Shown: positions 10,201 through 19,224, counted from the first letter of the stretch. The stretch: 64,000 bases of DNA from Pontibacter actiniarum (GCF_003585765.1 NZ_CP021235.1:3906001-3970000); one strand, 5' to 3'. The notes: generated from the sequence alone by a model not told the origin. Numbers and translations are program-made.

Positions 10201-10986
10201 ACGGGATAGTTCTTTAATGTGCGTCTTGAGCTGACGCGCACCTAAAGCACAGTTAAAGCCAATGCTAAGTATAGGTGCATGCGAGATGGAGTTCCAGAAG
10301 GCTTCTACTGTCTGGCCAGACAAGGTACGGCCGCTGGCATCTGTGATCGTACCCGACACCATGATCGGCAGCGCTTTGCCACCATCCTGCACGTACTGGT
10401 CTATTGCGAAAAGCGCAGCCTTACAGTTCAGCGTATCAAATACTGTTTCTACCAATAGCAGGTTAGAGCCACCATCCACCAGGCCACGCACCTGCTCACA
10501 GTATGCCTCCACTAGTTGATCAAAAGTGATGGCGCGGTAACCAGGGTTGTTTACATCCGGGGAAAGCGAAGCGGTACGGTTGGTAGGGCCAATGGCACCG
10601 GCCACAAAACGCGGTTTACCCGGTACTTTTGCTTCTATCTCATCTGCTGCCTCACGTGCTAACCTTGCCGACTCATAGTTTAGCTCATATACTATGTGTT
10701 CCAGGTGGTAATCGGCCATGGCGATGCTGGTGCCGCTAAAGGTATTGGTTTCGATGATATCGGCACCAGCCTCTAAATATTCTGCATGTATGGCTTTGAT
10801 AACGTCTGGGCGGGTAATAGAAAGCAGGTCGTTGTTGCCTTTCAGATCGCTGGCATGGTCTTGAAAGCGTTCGCCACGGAAGTCTGCTTCCTGTAACTGG
10901 TAACGCTGAATCATGGTGCCCATAGCACCATCCAGCACTAGCACACGCTCTTGCAGCAGTTTATGTATCGGATGTAATTTTGTCAT
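7273..10986 (-). CDS. metH: Cobalamin-dependent methionine synthase
   Basis: A 1237-residue protein, full length for MetH, which transfers a methyl group from 5-methyl-THF to homocysteine through cob(I)alamin. In order it has: the homocysteine-binding barrel with zinc Cys ligands (FNC near residue 247, GGCC near 310); the pterin-binding barrel (from about residue 350, [11 protein letters not shown]); the helical cap; the B12-binding domain with GDVHDIGKN (axial His near residue 759); and the AdoMet-reactivation domain at the C-terminus ([15 protein letters not shown]). No domain is missing, so it is self-reactivating. It is preceded by a SAM-I riboswitch and followed by metF. Confidence 0.97.
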   Translation of the reverse strand: MTKLHPIHKLLQERVLVLDGAMGTMIQRYQLQEADFRGERFQDHASDLKGNNDLLSITRPDVIKAIHAEYLEAGADIIETNTFSGTSIAMADYHLEHIVYELNYESARLAREAADEIEAKVPGKPRFVAGAIGPTNRTASLSPDVNNPGYRAITFDQLVEAYCEQVRGLVDGGSNLLLVETVFDTLNCKAALFAIDQYVQDGGKALPIMVSGTITDASGRTLSGQTVEAFWNSISHAPILSIGFNCALGARQLKTHIKELSRISDCYISAYPNAGLPNAFGGYDETAQQMGEIVEEYLKEGLVNILGGCCGTTPVHTKVISDLVQKYKPHVPTPVAPLPRYSGLEPLTIYPESLFVNVGERTNVTGSKKFARLIVEEKFEEALSVAQQQVEGGAQIIDVNMDEGMLDSEQAMTNFLNLIASEPDISKLPIMIDSSKWSVIEAGLKCVQGKSIVNSISLKEGEENFKKVARKVRQYGAAVVVMAFDEQGQADTFERRIEICEKSYRILVDEVGFPPQDIIFDPNILAIATGIEEHNNYAVDYIETIKWIKANLPHALVSGGVSNLSFSFRGNDVVREAMHTVFLYYAVQAGMDMGIVNAGMMGVYSEIPTELRDLIEDVIFNRHPDATEKLVTYAETIKGKGKGAAQADNSWREAPVEERLKHALVKGIVEFIEEDTEEARQKATKTLEVIEGPLMAGMTVVGDLFGAGKMFLPQVVKSARVMKKSVAYLLPFMEAEKLASDTSKSTAGTILMATVKGDVHDIGKNIVGVVLACNNYEVIDLGVMVSLDKILAEAEAQQVDIIGLSGLITPSLDEMVYVAQEMERRGMKIPLLIGGATTSRVHTAVKIAPQYSGPVVHVHDASRSVTVVSSLLGSDRENYIAEIKAEYEKLREDHLNRTKDRAFASIGEARANKYKVDWAATRPTKPSFLGNKVYTNYPLSEIVPFIDWTPFFHTWELKRQYPKILDDAELGTEARKLFADAQQMLQEIVDNQLLEARAVVGFYPANVEADDTIEVYADDSRENELTEFHTLRQQGKKGQGVPNMAFSDFIAPKETGVQDYIGGFVVSAGFGIEKMLEQYEAEHDDYRSIMAKALADRLAEAFAELMHLKVRRELWGYSPEEQLSNEDLIKEQYKGIRPAPGYPGCPDHTEKITLFNLLNAEEQTGIILTENLAMYPASSVSGLYFSHPESKYFGLGKIGEDQVADLAQRKNMPQEELERWLSPNLNYEPKPLAQQTA

Positions 10987-11021
10987 TTCGGTGTCTTTCT
11001 TCTCTTCAGTCTTCTACGAGG

Positions 11022-11163
11022 CTTATCAAGAAGGACACCTATGGGAGGCAGGATCGCTCTTATCTTCCCTGGCAGCAGTTGCTCCAGGAGGGAGTTAGCA
11101 CCAAGCTTTATACATGGTTGCTAAGACGTCGTCGGGCCCTATCCCTCAGTCTTTCTTGATAAG
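11022..11163 (-). promoter_or_regulatory. SAM-I (S-box) riboswitch upstream of metH
   Basis: The minus strand shows a classic SAM-I aptamer. An 11-bp perfect P1 (CTTATCAAGAA at 11163-11153 with TTCTTGATAAG at 11032-11022) encloses the core motifs CTGAGGGA, GGGCCCGA, TTAGCAACC and GGTGCTAACTCC. These match the conserved S-box order and spacing. It ends 36 bases before the metH ATG. A stem formed by 11028-11039 and 10990-11001 (11 of 12 pairs) would compete with P1 and cover the bases just before the start codon, so it may be the expression platform. SAM excess should lower metH, and probably metF, expression. Confidence 0.93.
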
Positions 11164-11452
11164 TGTAAGCAAAGTAAAGGTATATCCGTGGGAAAAAGAA
11201 ATTTAGTTGCCTGAAATGTAGGCGATTTGTCTGAGCTGGCGTGGTTCTGTTTACCCACGGCTCCAGTTGGAAGCTTTTCCTCTGCTATCCTTTTGCTATC
11301 CTTCGGTCGCCATGCCTGCGGAACCGGAACAACTCTCATTAGAGAACCACTATTCCCAAGGCTGGTATGCTGCTGCCATCATTCAAGTATAATGTTGTTG
11401 TTTGGCTGATGCTGGGGTGCAAGTATAAATTTCATAGCGAGCGTCATCGCGC

Positions 11453-11472
11453 GGACAGGTCGCGAACTGTCC
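11453..11472. repeat. Palindromic repeat GGACAG-N8-CTGTCC
   Basis: Six-base arms GGACAG/CTGTCC flank GTCGCGAA. The design (short arms around an 8-base centre) is like the CGAG-N-CTCG units further downstream in the same spacer, so it may be a divergent member of that family. Confidence 0.45.
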
Positions 11473-11768
11473 CTACAAAGTTTTGCAGGAGCTCCGTCAG
11501 CTTTGGCTACCAAAAACATTTTCAGCCTTTCCGGTGGCGAGCGCGAGCGAGGCAGCCCGAGACACGAGTAAGAGGGCCCCTATACCCGACAGGAAAAGCA
11601 CCCGGCACGACGCGGAAAGACGGGCCCTCGCGGGCATGAGCGCTCTAAAGTATAAAGTGAAACAGTAGGTGTTTGGGAACTGGAGGGTGAACGGGAACTA
11701 CAAAGAACAGCTTGGCTGAAGTTATAATTAGCAGATGCTATGCAAGTATAACTCTGTAGCTTTTAAAG

Positions 11769-11792
11769 CACGAGTTGCAAACTCGCGCTAGC
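11769..11792. repeat. REP-like unit CGAGTTGCAAACTCG + CGCTAGC
   Basis: A palindrome CGAGTT/AACTCG around GCA or its variant is followed by CGCTAGC. A close copy with TAC in place of TGC is found at 11932-11957, and a third palindromic core at 11901-11919. Confidence 0.65.
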
Positions 11793-11833
11793 AGGGTGGA
11801 AGTATAAATACAGCTAGCAGGGGCAGTTAGAGG

Positions 11834-11855
11834 CACAAGCGGACGCTTGCGCCAG
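11834..11855. repeat. REP-like unit CAAGCGGACGCTTG + CGCCAG
   Basis: The arms CAAGCG/CGCTTG differ from the neighbouring units, but the following CGCCAG tail is shared with the 11932 copy. This is what compensatory drift of a REP stem would produce. Confidence 0.5.
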
Positions 11856-11900
11856 AGAAGCAGTTTTGTAGTTCAGCTGTAAGTATGGCTTTGCAAGCCA

Positions 11901-11919
11901 GTCGAGTTACAAACTCGAC
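11901..11919. repeat. REP-like palindrome GTCGAGTTACAAACTCGAC
   Basis: A stem of eight pairs around a 3-base centre, and a near-copy of the core at 11934-11948. Just upstream GGCTTTGCAAGCC (11887-11899) is another small palindrome. Confidence 0.65.
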
Positions 11920-11931
11920 ATTATAGTAGGA

Positions 11932-11980
11932 CACGAGTTACAAACTCGCGCCAGCGGAGGCTAGCGGAGGCTAGCGCAGG
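11932..11980. repeat. REP-like unit followed by tandem GGAGGCTAGC
   Basis: The unit CACGAGTTACAAACTCGCG is followed by CCAGC and then two tandem copies of the decamer GGAGGCTAGC (11956-11975). The tail GCTAGC/GCCAGC links it to the unit at 11769. Confidence 0.6.
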
Positions 11981-12105
11981 AAGAAAAGTAAGGCCAAGCC
12001 GGCGAGGCGAAAAGGCAGCTATGGACAAGGTATAGCCTAAAGCTCTGGATGCACAAAAGCAACCTGCCCATACTCAGCTAGAACACACTCCACAAGTATA
12101 AAAAC

Positions 12106-12137
12106 AAAAGAGGGATGCCTTTGGAGCATCCCTCTTT
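12106..12137 (-). terminator. Terminator of rplU-rpmA
   Basis: A perfect 12-bp stem (AAAGAGGGATGC / GCATCCCTCTTT) with a 7-base loop, followed on the minus strand by T-rich sequence, lies 22 bases after the rpmA stop. Confidence 0.8.
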
Positions 12138-12159
12138 CAGTATCAATAAAACCTAAAAA

Positions 12160-12429
12160 TTAAGCTTCCGCCTCTACTTTAGGAATTACAGAAACGTAAG
12201 AACGGTTTTTCTTACCTTTTCTGAATGATACAACACCGTCAACCAGAGCAAACAGGGTGTGGTCTTTACCAATACCTACGTTTGTGCTTGGGTGGTGCGC
12301 AGTACCTCTTTGTCTTACAATGATGTTACCTGCGATGATGTCCTGGCCACCGTAAATCTTAACACCTAGTCGTTTAGAATGCGATTCGCGGCCGTTGTTA
12401 GAACTACCAGCTCCTTTTTTGTGTGCCAT
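12160..12429 (-). CDS. rpmA: 50S ribosomal protein L27
   Basis: An 89-residue protein with the typical L27 start [20 protein letters not shown], whose flexible N-terminal tail reaches the peptidyl transferase centre, and the GGQ...[10 protein letters not shown] core. The N-terminus begins directly at the mature sequence, so no protease-cleaved Firmicute-type extension is present. It follows rplU on the same strand after 71 bases, the usual rplU-rpmA pair, and shares its promoter and terminator. Confidence 0.97.
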   Translation of the reverse strand: MAHKKGAGSSNNGRESHSKRLGVKIYGGQDIIAGNIIVRQRGTAHHPSTNVGIGKDHTLFALVDGVVSFRKGKKNRSYVSVIPKVEAEA

Positions 12430-12500
12430 CTTTTTAACTATTTAACTCAGGTTAGCGAACTAAGCCTGAAAGGATTCAACGATTAATTTCTTCTTACTGC

Positions 12501-12809
12501 TTAACCAATGCTCTCGATAAGAACTTTAGTATAGTTCTGACGATGTCCTCTCGACTTTCTATACCCTTTTCTTCTCTTCTTCTTGAAGACATGAACTTTG
12601 TCAGCTCTGAACTCACCCAGGATTTTACCAGTTACCTTGATACCATCCACGAAAGGGGCGCCAACAGTGATGTTGCCGTTATCATCTGTAAGAAGAACAT
12701 TGGCGAACTCAACGGCGTCACCTTCTTTGCCGGAAAGCTTGTTAGCGTAGATGAACTTACCGCTCTCTACTTTGGTCTGTTGACCTGCGATTTCTACAAT
12801 TGCGTACAT
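12501..12809 (-). CDS. rplU: 50S ribosomal protein L21
   Basis: A 102-residue protein beginning MYAIVEIAGQQTKVE and ending in the KRRKGYRKSRGHRQ basic tail and YTKVLIESI, as in L21. The frame extends 15 codons further upstream, but that stretch would start inside the promoter region, so the ATG at 12809 is chosen. It binds 23S rRNA in the large subunit. A well-formed promoter lies 32 bases upstream of the start. Confidence 0.97.
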   Translation of the reverse strand: MYAIVEIAGQQTKVESGKFIYANKLSGKEGDAVEFANVLLTDDNGNITVGAPFVDGIKVTGKILGEFRADKVHVFKKKRRKGYRKSRGHRQNYTKVLIESIG

Positions 12810-12840
12810 CAGCTTCAATGTATGTTTAAAGTTTAGTCCG

Positions 12841-12871
12841 CAAAAGTACGGCAACTAATTGATAATTGCAA
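12841..12871 (-). promoter_or_regulatory. Promoter of rplU-rpmA (TTG-N20-TACTTTTG)
   Basis: On the minus strand TTG (12871-12869) is separated by exactly 20 bases from TACTTTTG (12848-12841). This is the full Bacteroidota -33/-7 consensus for the primary sigma factor. Confidence 0.8.
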
Positions 12872-13435
12872 CGCCTTGTGCGTGAAAAAGTTCAGCGCCA
12901 ACCCCATCTTTTACACACCTCTGTGGAAAACTGTGTTGATATCTAATCGCCAACTTTCAGCGCCTGTTTAAAACCCTCACAAACAACTACACCCCAGAAC
13001 CTTACAGCAGAAGTGCCGCAGCCACCTTTTCCACAAATTACACATTTGCCCGTCGCCCGTTACACGCATTTCACCCCGTCAAGCCCTTCTTTCTGCTTTT
13101 TGCAGCGCTTCGTGTGTAAAACTCCCTTACCTTTGCACGGTGGCGCTTCACCAACCACCACACCTTTGCCATAATATTTAAATCTAAATATATAATGGAA
13201 AATGAATGTTGAAAACAGTGTGCATTAGCCCGAAAAACGGCCTAGAATAGCCGCCAGGAGGATGTGCATAAATTGAACAACTTTCACCCATGAAATCGAG
13301 TTCATTTCTATATATTTGAAGTCAGAATATTTACGGGCCAGCTGTTCGGGCAAGGCCAAAACATTCTTAGATATGGTTGGTTTTGAGTGCGCAGGCACAC
13401 CCTAAACCCTATTAATTATTAAAACTTACGTGATT
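12872..13435. other. Divergent spacer between rplU and nrdB
   Basis: About 565 bases without a gene. It contains a pair of inverted 9-mers, TGTGGAAAA at 12922-12930 and TTTTCCACA at 13027-13035, that resemble DnaA boxes. Possible -7 boxes on the plus strand are TACCTTTG at 13128-13135 and TATATTTG at 13311-13318, neither with a matching TTG at -33. An AT-rich patch lies around 13170-13200. I see no riboswitch or RNA gene. Confidence 0.5.
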
Positions 13436-14395
13436 ATGGAGCCAATACTGCAAGAGAACCCAAACCGCTTTGTGCTGTTCCCGATTCAGAACAATGAGGT
13501 ATGGCAGATGTATAAGCAGGCAGAAGCCAGCTTCTGGACTGCCGAGGAGATCGACCTGGGCCAGGACCTGAAAGACTGGGAGAACCTGAACGACGGCGAG
13601 CGCCATTTCATCAGCCACGTGCTGGCTTTCTTCGCTGCCTCTGACGGCATCGTGAACGAAAACCTGGCCGTGAACTTCATGAACGAGGTGCAGATACCGG
13701 AGGCACGCTGCTTCTATGGTTTCCAGATCATGATGGAGAACATCCACTCCGAAACATACTCGCTCCTGATCGACACTTATATAAAGAAGCAGAGCGAAAA
13801 AGACCACCTGTTCAACGCCCTTGAAACCGTTCCGGCTGTGGGCCGCAAAGGGGAGTGGGCCCTTAAGTGGATCGAGAGCGAGAACTTCGCCGAGCGCCTG
13901 ATTGCTTTCGCTGCGGTAGAAGGGATTTTCTTCTCCGGCTCTTTCTGCTCTATCTTCTGGCTGAAGAAGCGCGGTTTGATGCCGGGCCTTACCTTCTCCA
14001 ACGAGCTGATCTCCAGAGACGAAGGCCTGCACTGCGACTTTGCCTGCCTGCTGTACTCTATGCTGAACAACAAGCTGAGCGAGGAGCGTGTGCAGGAGAT
14101 TATCCGCGACGCGGTAAGTATTGAGCAGGAGTTTGTAACCGACGCCCTGCCGGTAGACCTGATCGGCATGAACTCCAAGCTCATGAGCCAGTACATTGAG
14201 TTTGTGGCCGACCGCCTGCTGGTTGCGCTGGGATGCAAGAAGATCTACAACTCAACCAACCCATTCGACTTTATGGAGATGATCTCGCTGCAGGGCAAGA
14301 CCAACTTCTTTGAGAAGCGTGTGGGCGAGTACCAGAAAGCCGGCGTGATGGGCGACAAAGATAAAAACGTGTTCAGCCTGGACGAAGACTTTTAA
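13436..14395 (+). CDS. nrdB: Ribonucleotide reductase class Ia, beta subunit
   Basis: A 319-residue protein that houses the diiron-tyrosyl radical cofactor for NrdA. The ATG at 13436 is preferred over a GTG two codons upstream. Metal and radical residues are visible as Asp70 (SDGIVNEN), Glu101 and His104 with the radical Tyr108 in ENIHSETY, followed by EGIFFSG and the later DEGLHCDF Glu/His pair. All key residues are present, so this is a normal class Ia protein and not a Tyr-less subclass. It precedes nrdA by 376 bases, the common Bacteroidota order. Confidence 0.95.
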   Translation: MEPILQENPNRFVLFPIQNNEVWQMYKQAEASFWTAEEIDLGQDLKDWENLNDGERHFISHVLAFFAASDGIVNENLAVNFMNEVQIPEARCFYGFQIMMENIHSETYSLLIDTYIKKQSEKDHLFNALETVPAVGRKGEWALKWIESENFAERLIAFAAVEGIFFSGSFCSIFWLKKRGLMPGLTFSNELISRDEGLHCDFACLLYSMLNNKLSEERVQEIIRDAVSIEQEFVTDALPVDLIGMNSKLMSQYIEFVADRLLVALGCKKIYNSTNPFDFMEMISLQGKTNFFEKRVGEYQKAGVMGDKDKNVFSLDEDF

Positions 14396-14771
14396 GATTA
14401 GGGATTACTTAGTAAGTTTAGGTGGCCAAAGGGAGAAAGCACTTTTCGCACCTCCCACCTAAACTTACACCATTACCTTTACAAACCTCACCGGGCGCCC
14501 GAGGGGCTACAGCAGCGACCGTAACAGCAGCCCGGCCAAGCAAAGTTGGCATCACCGCCACCTGGATAGGGAAATCTCATCCCTGCTATATAGTAAAAGC
14601 ATTGGCTTTACCCAGTAACCGTTTGTACTACAACGGCTTATACTTTTGTACGCGTATGAGCTTGAGTGTACGCTTACCCGATGAACACCCGCCTGCTGCG
14701 TCGGCAGAGGCTTACCTATATATTCTATAATTAAGAACCCGAGGCCTTTAACCTCGCTAATTGTATACGCT
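14396..14771. other. Spacer between nrdB and nrdA
   Basis: 376 bases with no convincing gene; a 102-codon frame at 14422-14730 has no protein-like pattern. A TACTTTTG box at 14641-14648 could be a second promoter for nrdA, but the nearest TTG is only 15 bases upstream. No hairpin terminator is obvious, so nrdA may also be read from the nrdB promoter. Confidence 0.45.
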
Positions 14772-17156
14772 ATGTTAGTAGTTAAACGAGACGGCAGACG
14801 CGAGTCCGTCAAATTCGACAAAATCACCGCACGCATCGAGAAGCTGTGCTATGGCCTCCACATGGACTATGTATCGCCGATTGAGGTGGCCAAGAAGGTG
14901 ATCGACGGTATTTATGACGGCGTAACGACCGTAGAGCTGGACAACCTGGCGGCTGAGACAGCCGCCTCGCTGACGACGAAGCACCCGGACTACGCAGTGC
15001 TTGCCGCGCGTGTGGCCATTTCTAACCTGCACAAGGTTACGAGCAAATCGTTCTCCAACACCATGAAGCGCCTCTATACCTACGAGGACCCAAAAACTGG
15101 TGAGAACGCCTCGCTTATCGCCAAGGATGTGTATGAGATCATCAGGAAGCACGCCGCCCTGCTCGACTCTACCATCATCTACGACCGCGACTACAACTAC
15201 GACTACTTCGGTTACAAGACACTGGAGCGCTCTTACCTGCTTCGCCTGGACGGCAAGATTGTGGAGCGCCCGCAGCATATGTTAATGCGCGTGGCCGTGG
15301 GTATACACAAGGAAGACATTGAATCTGCCATCGAGACGTATAATCTCATGTCTGAGAAGTGGTTTACCCACGCCACGCCAACATTATTCAACGCCGGCAC
15401 GCCTAAGCCACAGCTGTCGTCGTGCTTCCTGCTCACCATGAAGGACGATAGCATCCCGGGCATTTACGATACCCTGAAGCAGTGCGCGCAGATTTCGCAG
15501 AGCGCCGGCGGTATCGGCCTGAGCATTCACAACGTGCGTGCCACAGGCTCCTACATCAAAGGCACCAACGGTACCTCCAACGGTATCATCCCGATGCTGA
15601 AGGTGTTTAACGACACAGCCCGCTATGTAGACCAGGGCGGTGGCAAGCGCAAAGGCGCCTTTGCTGTTTACCTGGAGCCATGGCATGCGGATATATTCGA
15701 TTTCCTGGACCTGAAGAAGAACCACGGCAAGGAAGAGAATCGCGCCCGCGACCTGTTCTATGCTCTCTGGACGCCGGACTTGTTTATGAAGCGCGTGGAG
15801 GAGAACGGCGACTGGAGCCTGTTCTGCCCGCACGAAGCACCAGGCCTGGCCGATAGCTGGGGCAAAGACTTTGAGCGCCTCTACGAGAAGTATGAGCGCG
15901 AAGGCCGCGCCCGCAAAACTATCAAGGCGCAGGAGCTTTGGTTCGCCGTACTGGAGTCTCAGGTAGAAACAGGTACGCCTTACATGCTGTACAAGGATGC
16001 CGCCAACAGCAAGAGCAACCAGCAGAACCTGGGCACCATCAAGAGCTCTAACCTGTGCACCGAGATTATGGAGTACACCAGCGCCGATGAGGTAGCCGTT
16101 TGCAACCTGGCCTCGCTGGCACTGCCGCGCTTTGTAACAGAGGATGAGCATGGCAACAAGACTTTCGACCACCAGAAGCTGTTTGATGTAACCTACCATG
16201 CCACTGTTAACCTGAACAAGGTTATCGACATAAACTATTACCCGGTACCGGAGGCACAGAACTCTAACCTGCGCCACCGCCCGATCGGTTTGGGTGTGCA
16301 AGGCCTGGCCGACACCTTTATTCACCTGCGCATGCCGTTCGAGAGCGATGAGGCGCGCGGCCTGAACAAGGATATCTTCGAGACGATTTACTTTGCCTCT
16401 ATGACGGCCTCTAAGGACCTGGCGAAGAAGCAGGGAGCGTACGAGACGTTCAAAGGCTCTCCGCTGTCAGAAGGCAAGTTCCAGTTCGACCTGTGGGGTG
16501 TAACGCCGGAAAGCGGCCGTTGGGACTGGGAAACTCTGCGCAGCGAAGTAGTGGAGCACGGTGTGCGCAACTCGCTGCTGGTAGCGCCTATGCCTACAGC
16601 CTCTACGGCACAGATCCTGGGCAACAACGAGTCGTTTGAGCCTTATACTTCTAACATTTACCTGCGCCGCGTGCTGTCTGGTGAGTTTATGGTGGTAAAC
16701 AAGCACCTGCTGAAGGACCTGATCGCCCTGGGCATCTGGAACGACCGCATGAAAAACGATATTATCGCCGCGAACGGTTCTATCCAGGATATCCCGACTA
16801 TCCCGCAGCACATCAAAGACCTGTACAAAACAGTGTGGGAGATCAGCCAGCGTACGGTAATCGACATGAGCGCTGACCGCGGTGCCTACATCTGCCAGAG
16901 CCAGTCGCTGAACCTGCACGTGATGAACGTGAACTTCGGCAAGCTGACCTCCATGCACTTCCACGCCTGGAAGAAAGGCCTGAAAACAGGTATGTACTAC
17001 CTGCGCACCAAGTCTGCGGTAGACGCCATCAAGTTTACCGTAGAGAAACAGGCCGCCGAAACACTCTCGCCGGTTTACAACAACCAGGACCAGAATCGCA
17101 GCGACATGAGCTGCTCCCTGGATAACCCAGACGCTTGCGAAGCTTGCGGATCGTAA
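14772..17156 (+). CDS. nrdA: Ribonucleotide reductase class Ia, alpha subunit
   Basis: A 794-residue catalytic subunit that reduces ribonucleoside diphosphates. An ATP-cone occupies the first 90 residues ([16 protein letters not shown]), giving dATP feedback control. The active site Cys residues are visible: LSSCFLL near residue 218, SNLCTE (Cys and catalytic Glu) near 427, and AVCNLAS near 443. The C-terminal CEACGS provides the redox-active pair that is re-reduced by thioredoxin or glutaredoxin. The length and residue set are typical. A strong terminator follows 22 bases after the stop. Confidence 0.96.
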   Translation: MLVVKRDGRRESVKFDKITARIEKLCYGLHMDYVSPIEVAKKVIDGIYDGVTTVELDNLAAETAASLTTKHPDYAVLAARVAISNLHKVTSKSFSNTMKRLYTYEDPKTGENASLIAKDVYEIIRKHAALLDSTIIYDRDYNYDYFGYKTLERSYLLRLDGKIVERPQHMLMRVAVGIHKEDIESAIETYNLMSEKWFTHATPTLFNAGTPKPQLSSCFLLTMKDDSIPGIYDTLKQCAQISQSAGGIGLSIHNVRATGSYIKGTNGTSNGIIPMLKVFNDTARYVDQGGGKRKGAFAVYLEPWHADIFDFLDLKKNHGKEENRARDLFYALWTPDLFMKRVEENGDWSLFCPHEAPGLADSWGKDFERLYEKYEREGRARKTIKAQELWFAVLESQVETGTPYMLYKDAANSKSNQQNLGTIKSSNLCTEIMEYTSADEVAVCNLASLALPRFVTEDEHGNKTFDHQKLFDVTYHATVNLNKVIDINYYPVPEAQNSNLRHRPIGLGVQGLADTFIHLRMPFESDEARGLNKDIFETIYFASMTASKDLAKKQGAYETFKGSPLSEGKFQFDLWGVTPESGRWDWETLRSEVVEHGVRNSLLVAPMPTASTAQILGNNESFEPYTSNIYLRRVLSGEFMVVNKHLLKDLIALGIWNDRMKNDIIAANGSIQDIPTIPQHIKDLYKTVWEISQRTVIDMSADRGAYICQSQSLNLHVMNVNFGKLTSMHFHAWKKGLKTGMYYLRTKSAVDAIKFTVEKQAAETLSPVYNNQDQNRSDMSCSLDNPDACEACGS

Positions 17157-17178
17157 TTTTAAGACAAGTTGATAACAT

Positions 17179-17212
17179 AAAAGGCCACTATCTTACAAAT
17201 AGTGGCCTTTTT
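17179..17212 (+). terminator. Terminator of nrdA
   Basis: The stem AAAAGGCCACTAT / ATAGTGGCCTTTTT with an 8-base loop is followed by T-rich sequence. It ends the nrd transcript just 15 bases before the next gene, so that gene needs its own promoter. Confidence 0.85.
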
Positions 17213-17226
17213 CATTCTTTATAAAG

Positions 17227-18711
17227 ATGGCACTTGAAATCTCTATAGATAAGCAACAGGCAAGCTTTGAAAACCATTTAGATGATCTCCAAAATGAGAG
17301 AATCATCTTCTCAGGCATGTTTGGGATAGGCAAAAGTTATTTTTTGAAAAAATTCTTTGATAGTAACCAGAGCAAATATTTAGCAGTTAGCCTAACTCCT
17401 GTAAACTATTCTATATCTAATAATGATGACATATTCAGACTTATAAAGTATGATATCTTATACGAGCTTATTGTCAGCCACAAGTTAGAGTTAGAATCAG
17501 AGGTCATTAAAAGACACATTGCATACGGCACCGTCTTATCATCTAAAGCAGGTTCCATACTTGAGGATCTTTTAAGCATTGCTCCCTTGCTAAACAAAAG
17601 CTTAAGAGGAACAGAAGAACATTTTAGTCCTACTCCGTTCATAACATTTTTAAGGAAGATTATTCCTCAAATTGAGAAAATAGAGACGCAAAGGAGAGAT
17701 GCAAATTTAAATCAGAGGGTTTTAAACTATATAAGAGATCTAGAGAAATCAACTCTCTTTGAATCAGATTTTATTACTGGGTTTATAGTTGATTCTTTAA
17801 ACAGATTATCAAAGAAAGAGGGACAGGAAAGTCTAAAAAAGGTATTAATTATCGATGACTTAGACAGAATAGATCCTGAACATATTTTTAGGCTCTTCAA
17901 TATTTTTAGTACACACCTAAGTCATGGGAAGTCAAACACAAACAAGTTTGATTTTGACAAAGTCATCTTTGTCTGTGATATTGGAAATATTAAAAACATC
18001 TTTTCAGCACGGTACGGAGTTAGCACAGACTTCAGCGGATATATTGACAAATTCTACAGCACAGAAATATTCCACTTCGATAACAGTGCTGAGGTTGCAG
18101 GATTTACAAATACTTTAATTGCAAGTATAAAATTCAATAGCAGCCATAATTTAATTCAGGAATGCCTTGTTGGGGATAATAGTTTGCTCTATTATCTGAT
18201 AAAGCAGTTTGTATCTAGCGGCACCCTAAACATGAGACGCATAGATTATATCTTTGAAAACAGATTTAGTCTTAAAGAAAGAGATATAACTATTAATGGA
18301 AGCGAGATGCATTTCCCAAATTGGAAGCTGCCAGCAATAATAGCTTTAGAGATACTGTCTTGGGTTTATGGCGATGTAGCCGCTTTAGAAAATGCCTTAG
18401 CTAAAACGGCTCTATTCGAGAAAAGCAGAACAGTTAGTTTGAATACAAAGTTAAAGTTAGCAAGGTATTTTATACCAATTATAGATGCAGCTCAACATAG
18501 CTTCAATGAACAAGGGCCTGTTATAAACCTTAAATTAGAAGGGCAGGCTGTTAGATACAGACTAACATACGATCGTCGTTCCAATGACAGAGACTTCTAT
18601 TCTGCAGAAATAATTGATAAAGCAGACCTAGAAGGCGTTAATCTGTTCGATCTTATTAGACTGGCTTTAGGAGTACTTAATACCTCCGGCTACTTTAAGA
18701 AAAATCATTAA
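17227..18711 (+). CDS. KAP-like P-loop NTPase, AT-rich accessory gene
   Basis: A 494-residue soluble protein with Walker A GMFGIGKS at residues 30-37 and a Walker B-like strand KVLIIDDLDRIDPEH around residues 204-218. The IDDLDR signature and the following FVCDIGN strand are typical of KAP/STAND-like NTPases. No transmembrane pair is evident in the usual KAP position, and no nuclease or peptidase motif is visible in the Lys/Asn-rich C-terminal 200 residues. Codon use (AGA, ATA, TTA, AAA) is strikingly AT-rich against its GC-rich neighbours, which suggests horizontal transfer. It is a single-gene insert between the nrdA terminator and RAYT/REP debris. A role in phage defence is plausible for this class but is not shown by the sequence. 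Confidence 0.7.
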   Translation: MALEISIDKQQASFENHLDDLQNERIIFSGMFGIGKSYFLKKFFDSNQSKYLAVSLTPVNYSISNNDDIFRLIKYDILYELIVSHKLELESEVIKRHIAYGTVLSSKAGSILEDLLSIAPLLNKSLRGTEEHFSPTPFITFLRKIIPQIEKIETQRRDANLNQRVLNYIRDLEKSTLFESDFITGFIVDSLNRLSKKEGQESLKKVLIIDDLDRIDPEHIFRLFNIFSTHLSHGKSNTNKFDFDKVIFVCDIGNIKNIFSARYGVSTDFSGYIDKFYSTEIFHFDNSAEVAGFTNTLIASIKFNSSHNLIQECLVGDNSLLYYLIKQFVSSGTLNMRRIDYIFENRFSLKERDITINGSEMHFPNWKLPAIIALEILSWVYGDVAALENALAKTALFEKSRTVSLNTKLKLARYFIPIIDAAQHSFNEQGPVINLKLEGQAVRYRLTYDRRSNDRDFYSAEIIDKADLEGVNLFDLIRLALGVLNTSGYFKKNH

Positions 18712-18730
18712 CTAAAAGCACCCATTACAC

Positions 18731-18848
18731 AGACCTCGCGGTGTCCAAAAGCCCCGCGAGCGTCTACCCCTCCAACTCCCTTTCCACGAAGGAACAAACC
18801 GCCTATCCACCCCAGACGCGCGCAGGAGCTGCGCACGCTGCGAGGTCT
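18731..18848. repeat. Palindromic repeat element bounded by AGACCTCGC / GCGAGGTCT
   Basis: Perfect 9-base terminal arms (18731-18739 and 18840-18848) enclose further nested inverted repeats: CGCGG/CCGCG, GCGTCT/AGACGC and GCGC/GCGC around AGGAGCT. The whole 118 bases could fold into a cruciform or structured RNA. It lies immediately beyond the 3' end of a RAYT remnant, so a REP/BIME-like nature is likely. Confidence 0.65.
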
Positions 18849-18874
18849 ATTTGCGTTGCGATTCTTATACTTGG

Positions 18875-19200
18875 TTAGGACGCATCTCCTTGCATGAGCG
18901 GGGCTATACTTTCAAAATAGGCGGCGTTTATCTCATGGCAGGCAACAGACCCTTCCCTGCCTCCAAACCACGCCAGTACCTCGTCGCGCTGCCGCGCCGT
19001 TTTGCCTGCTGAAAGTATACTTCGATAGGAGGAAAGCGGCTACCTGCTGAAATCACTTATCAGGCCGTGGTGCCGAGGGTTAAAGTGGATGTAAAAGACC
19101 AGCCGGGTAAAGTATACATCAGAGAATACTTTAGAAATAAACCACGCCTAAGCTTGAAAGAGCCAGGCTTCGGAAACTGCGAGAGCGTGTTTATGCTTTG
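18875..19200 (-). pseudogene. Degenerate REP-associated transposase (RAYT, IS200/Y1-like)
   Basis: Translating the minus strand from about 19134 gives DVYFTRLVFYIHFNPRHHGL, followed by ISDFSR, a TAG stop, then PLSSYRSILSAGKTARQRDE and VLAWFGG. This is the recognisable C-terminal part of TnpA_REP proteins (YIHxNPxxHG ... SSY ... WFGG). The stop replaces the residue that is normally Tyr/Trp before the SSY motif. Further upstream QFPKPGSF (the GSLFQ region) is present only in another frame, so at least one frameshift exists. The catalytic HUH and Tyr portion is absent. The gene is dead, but its presence explains REP-type palindromes in the window. Confidence 0.8.
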
Positions 19201-19224
19201 TTAAAAGCACCAGACAAGTGGCCC

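Larger units (their letters stand above)
11164..12105. other. Long non-coding spacer rich in short palindromes
   Basis: Nearly 950 bases lie between the metH leader and the rpmA terminator without a credible gene. Short frames here have no recognisable protein pattern. The stretch holds six copies of the AAGTATA heptamer and a cluster of REP-like palindromes from 11453 onwards, described separately. A TTACTTTG box at 11170-11177 (one mismatch to TAnnTTTG) may be the metH promoter. Confidence 0.6.

Noticed and set aside
11139..11668. Several 60-90 codon frames in the repeat-rich spacer
   Set aside because: They overlap the riboswitch or palindromes, have no family-like sequence and no ribosome site.
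11769..11980. CRISPR array
   Set aside because: Repeat units differ in sequence and spacing, are palindromic and lack unique spacers of constant length. No cas gene is nearby.
14422..14730. A 102-codon frame between nrdB and nrdA
   Set aside because: Its translation is low quality, rich in Ala/Thr/Pro with no pattern, and it overlaps a possible promoter box.
15384..16325. A 313-codon open frame opposite nrdA
   Set aside because: Antisense to conserved nrdA motifs; same explanation as the other long antisense frames.
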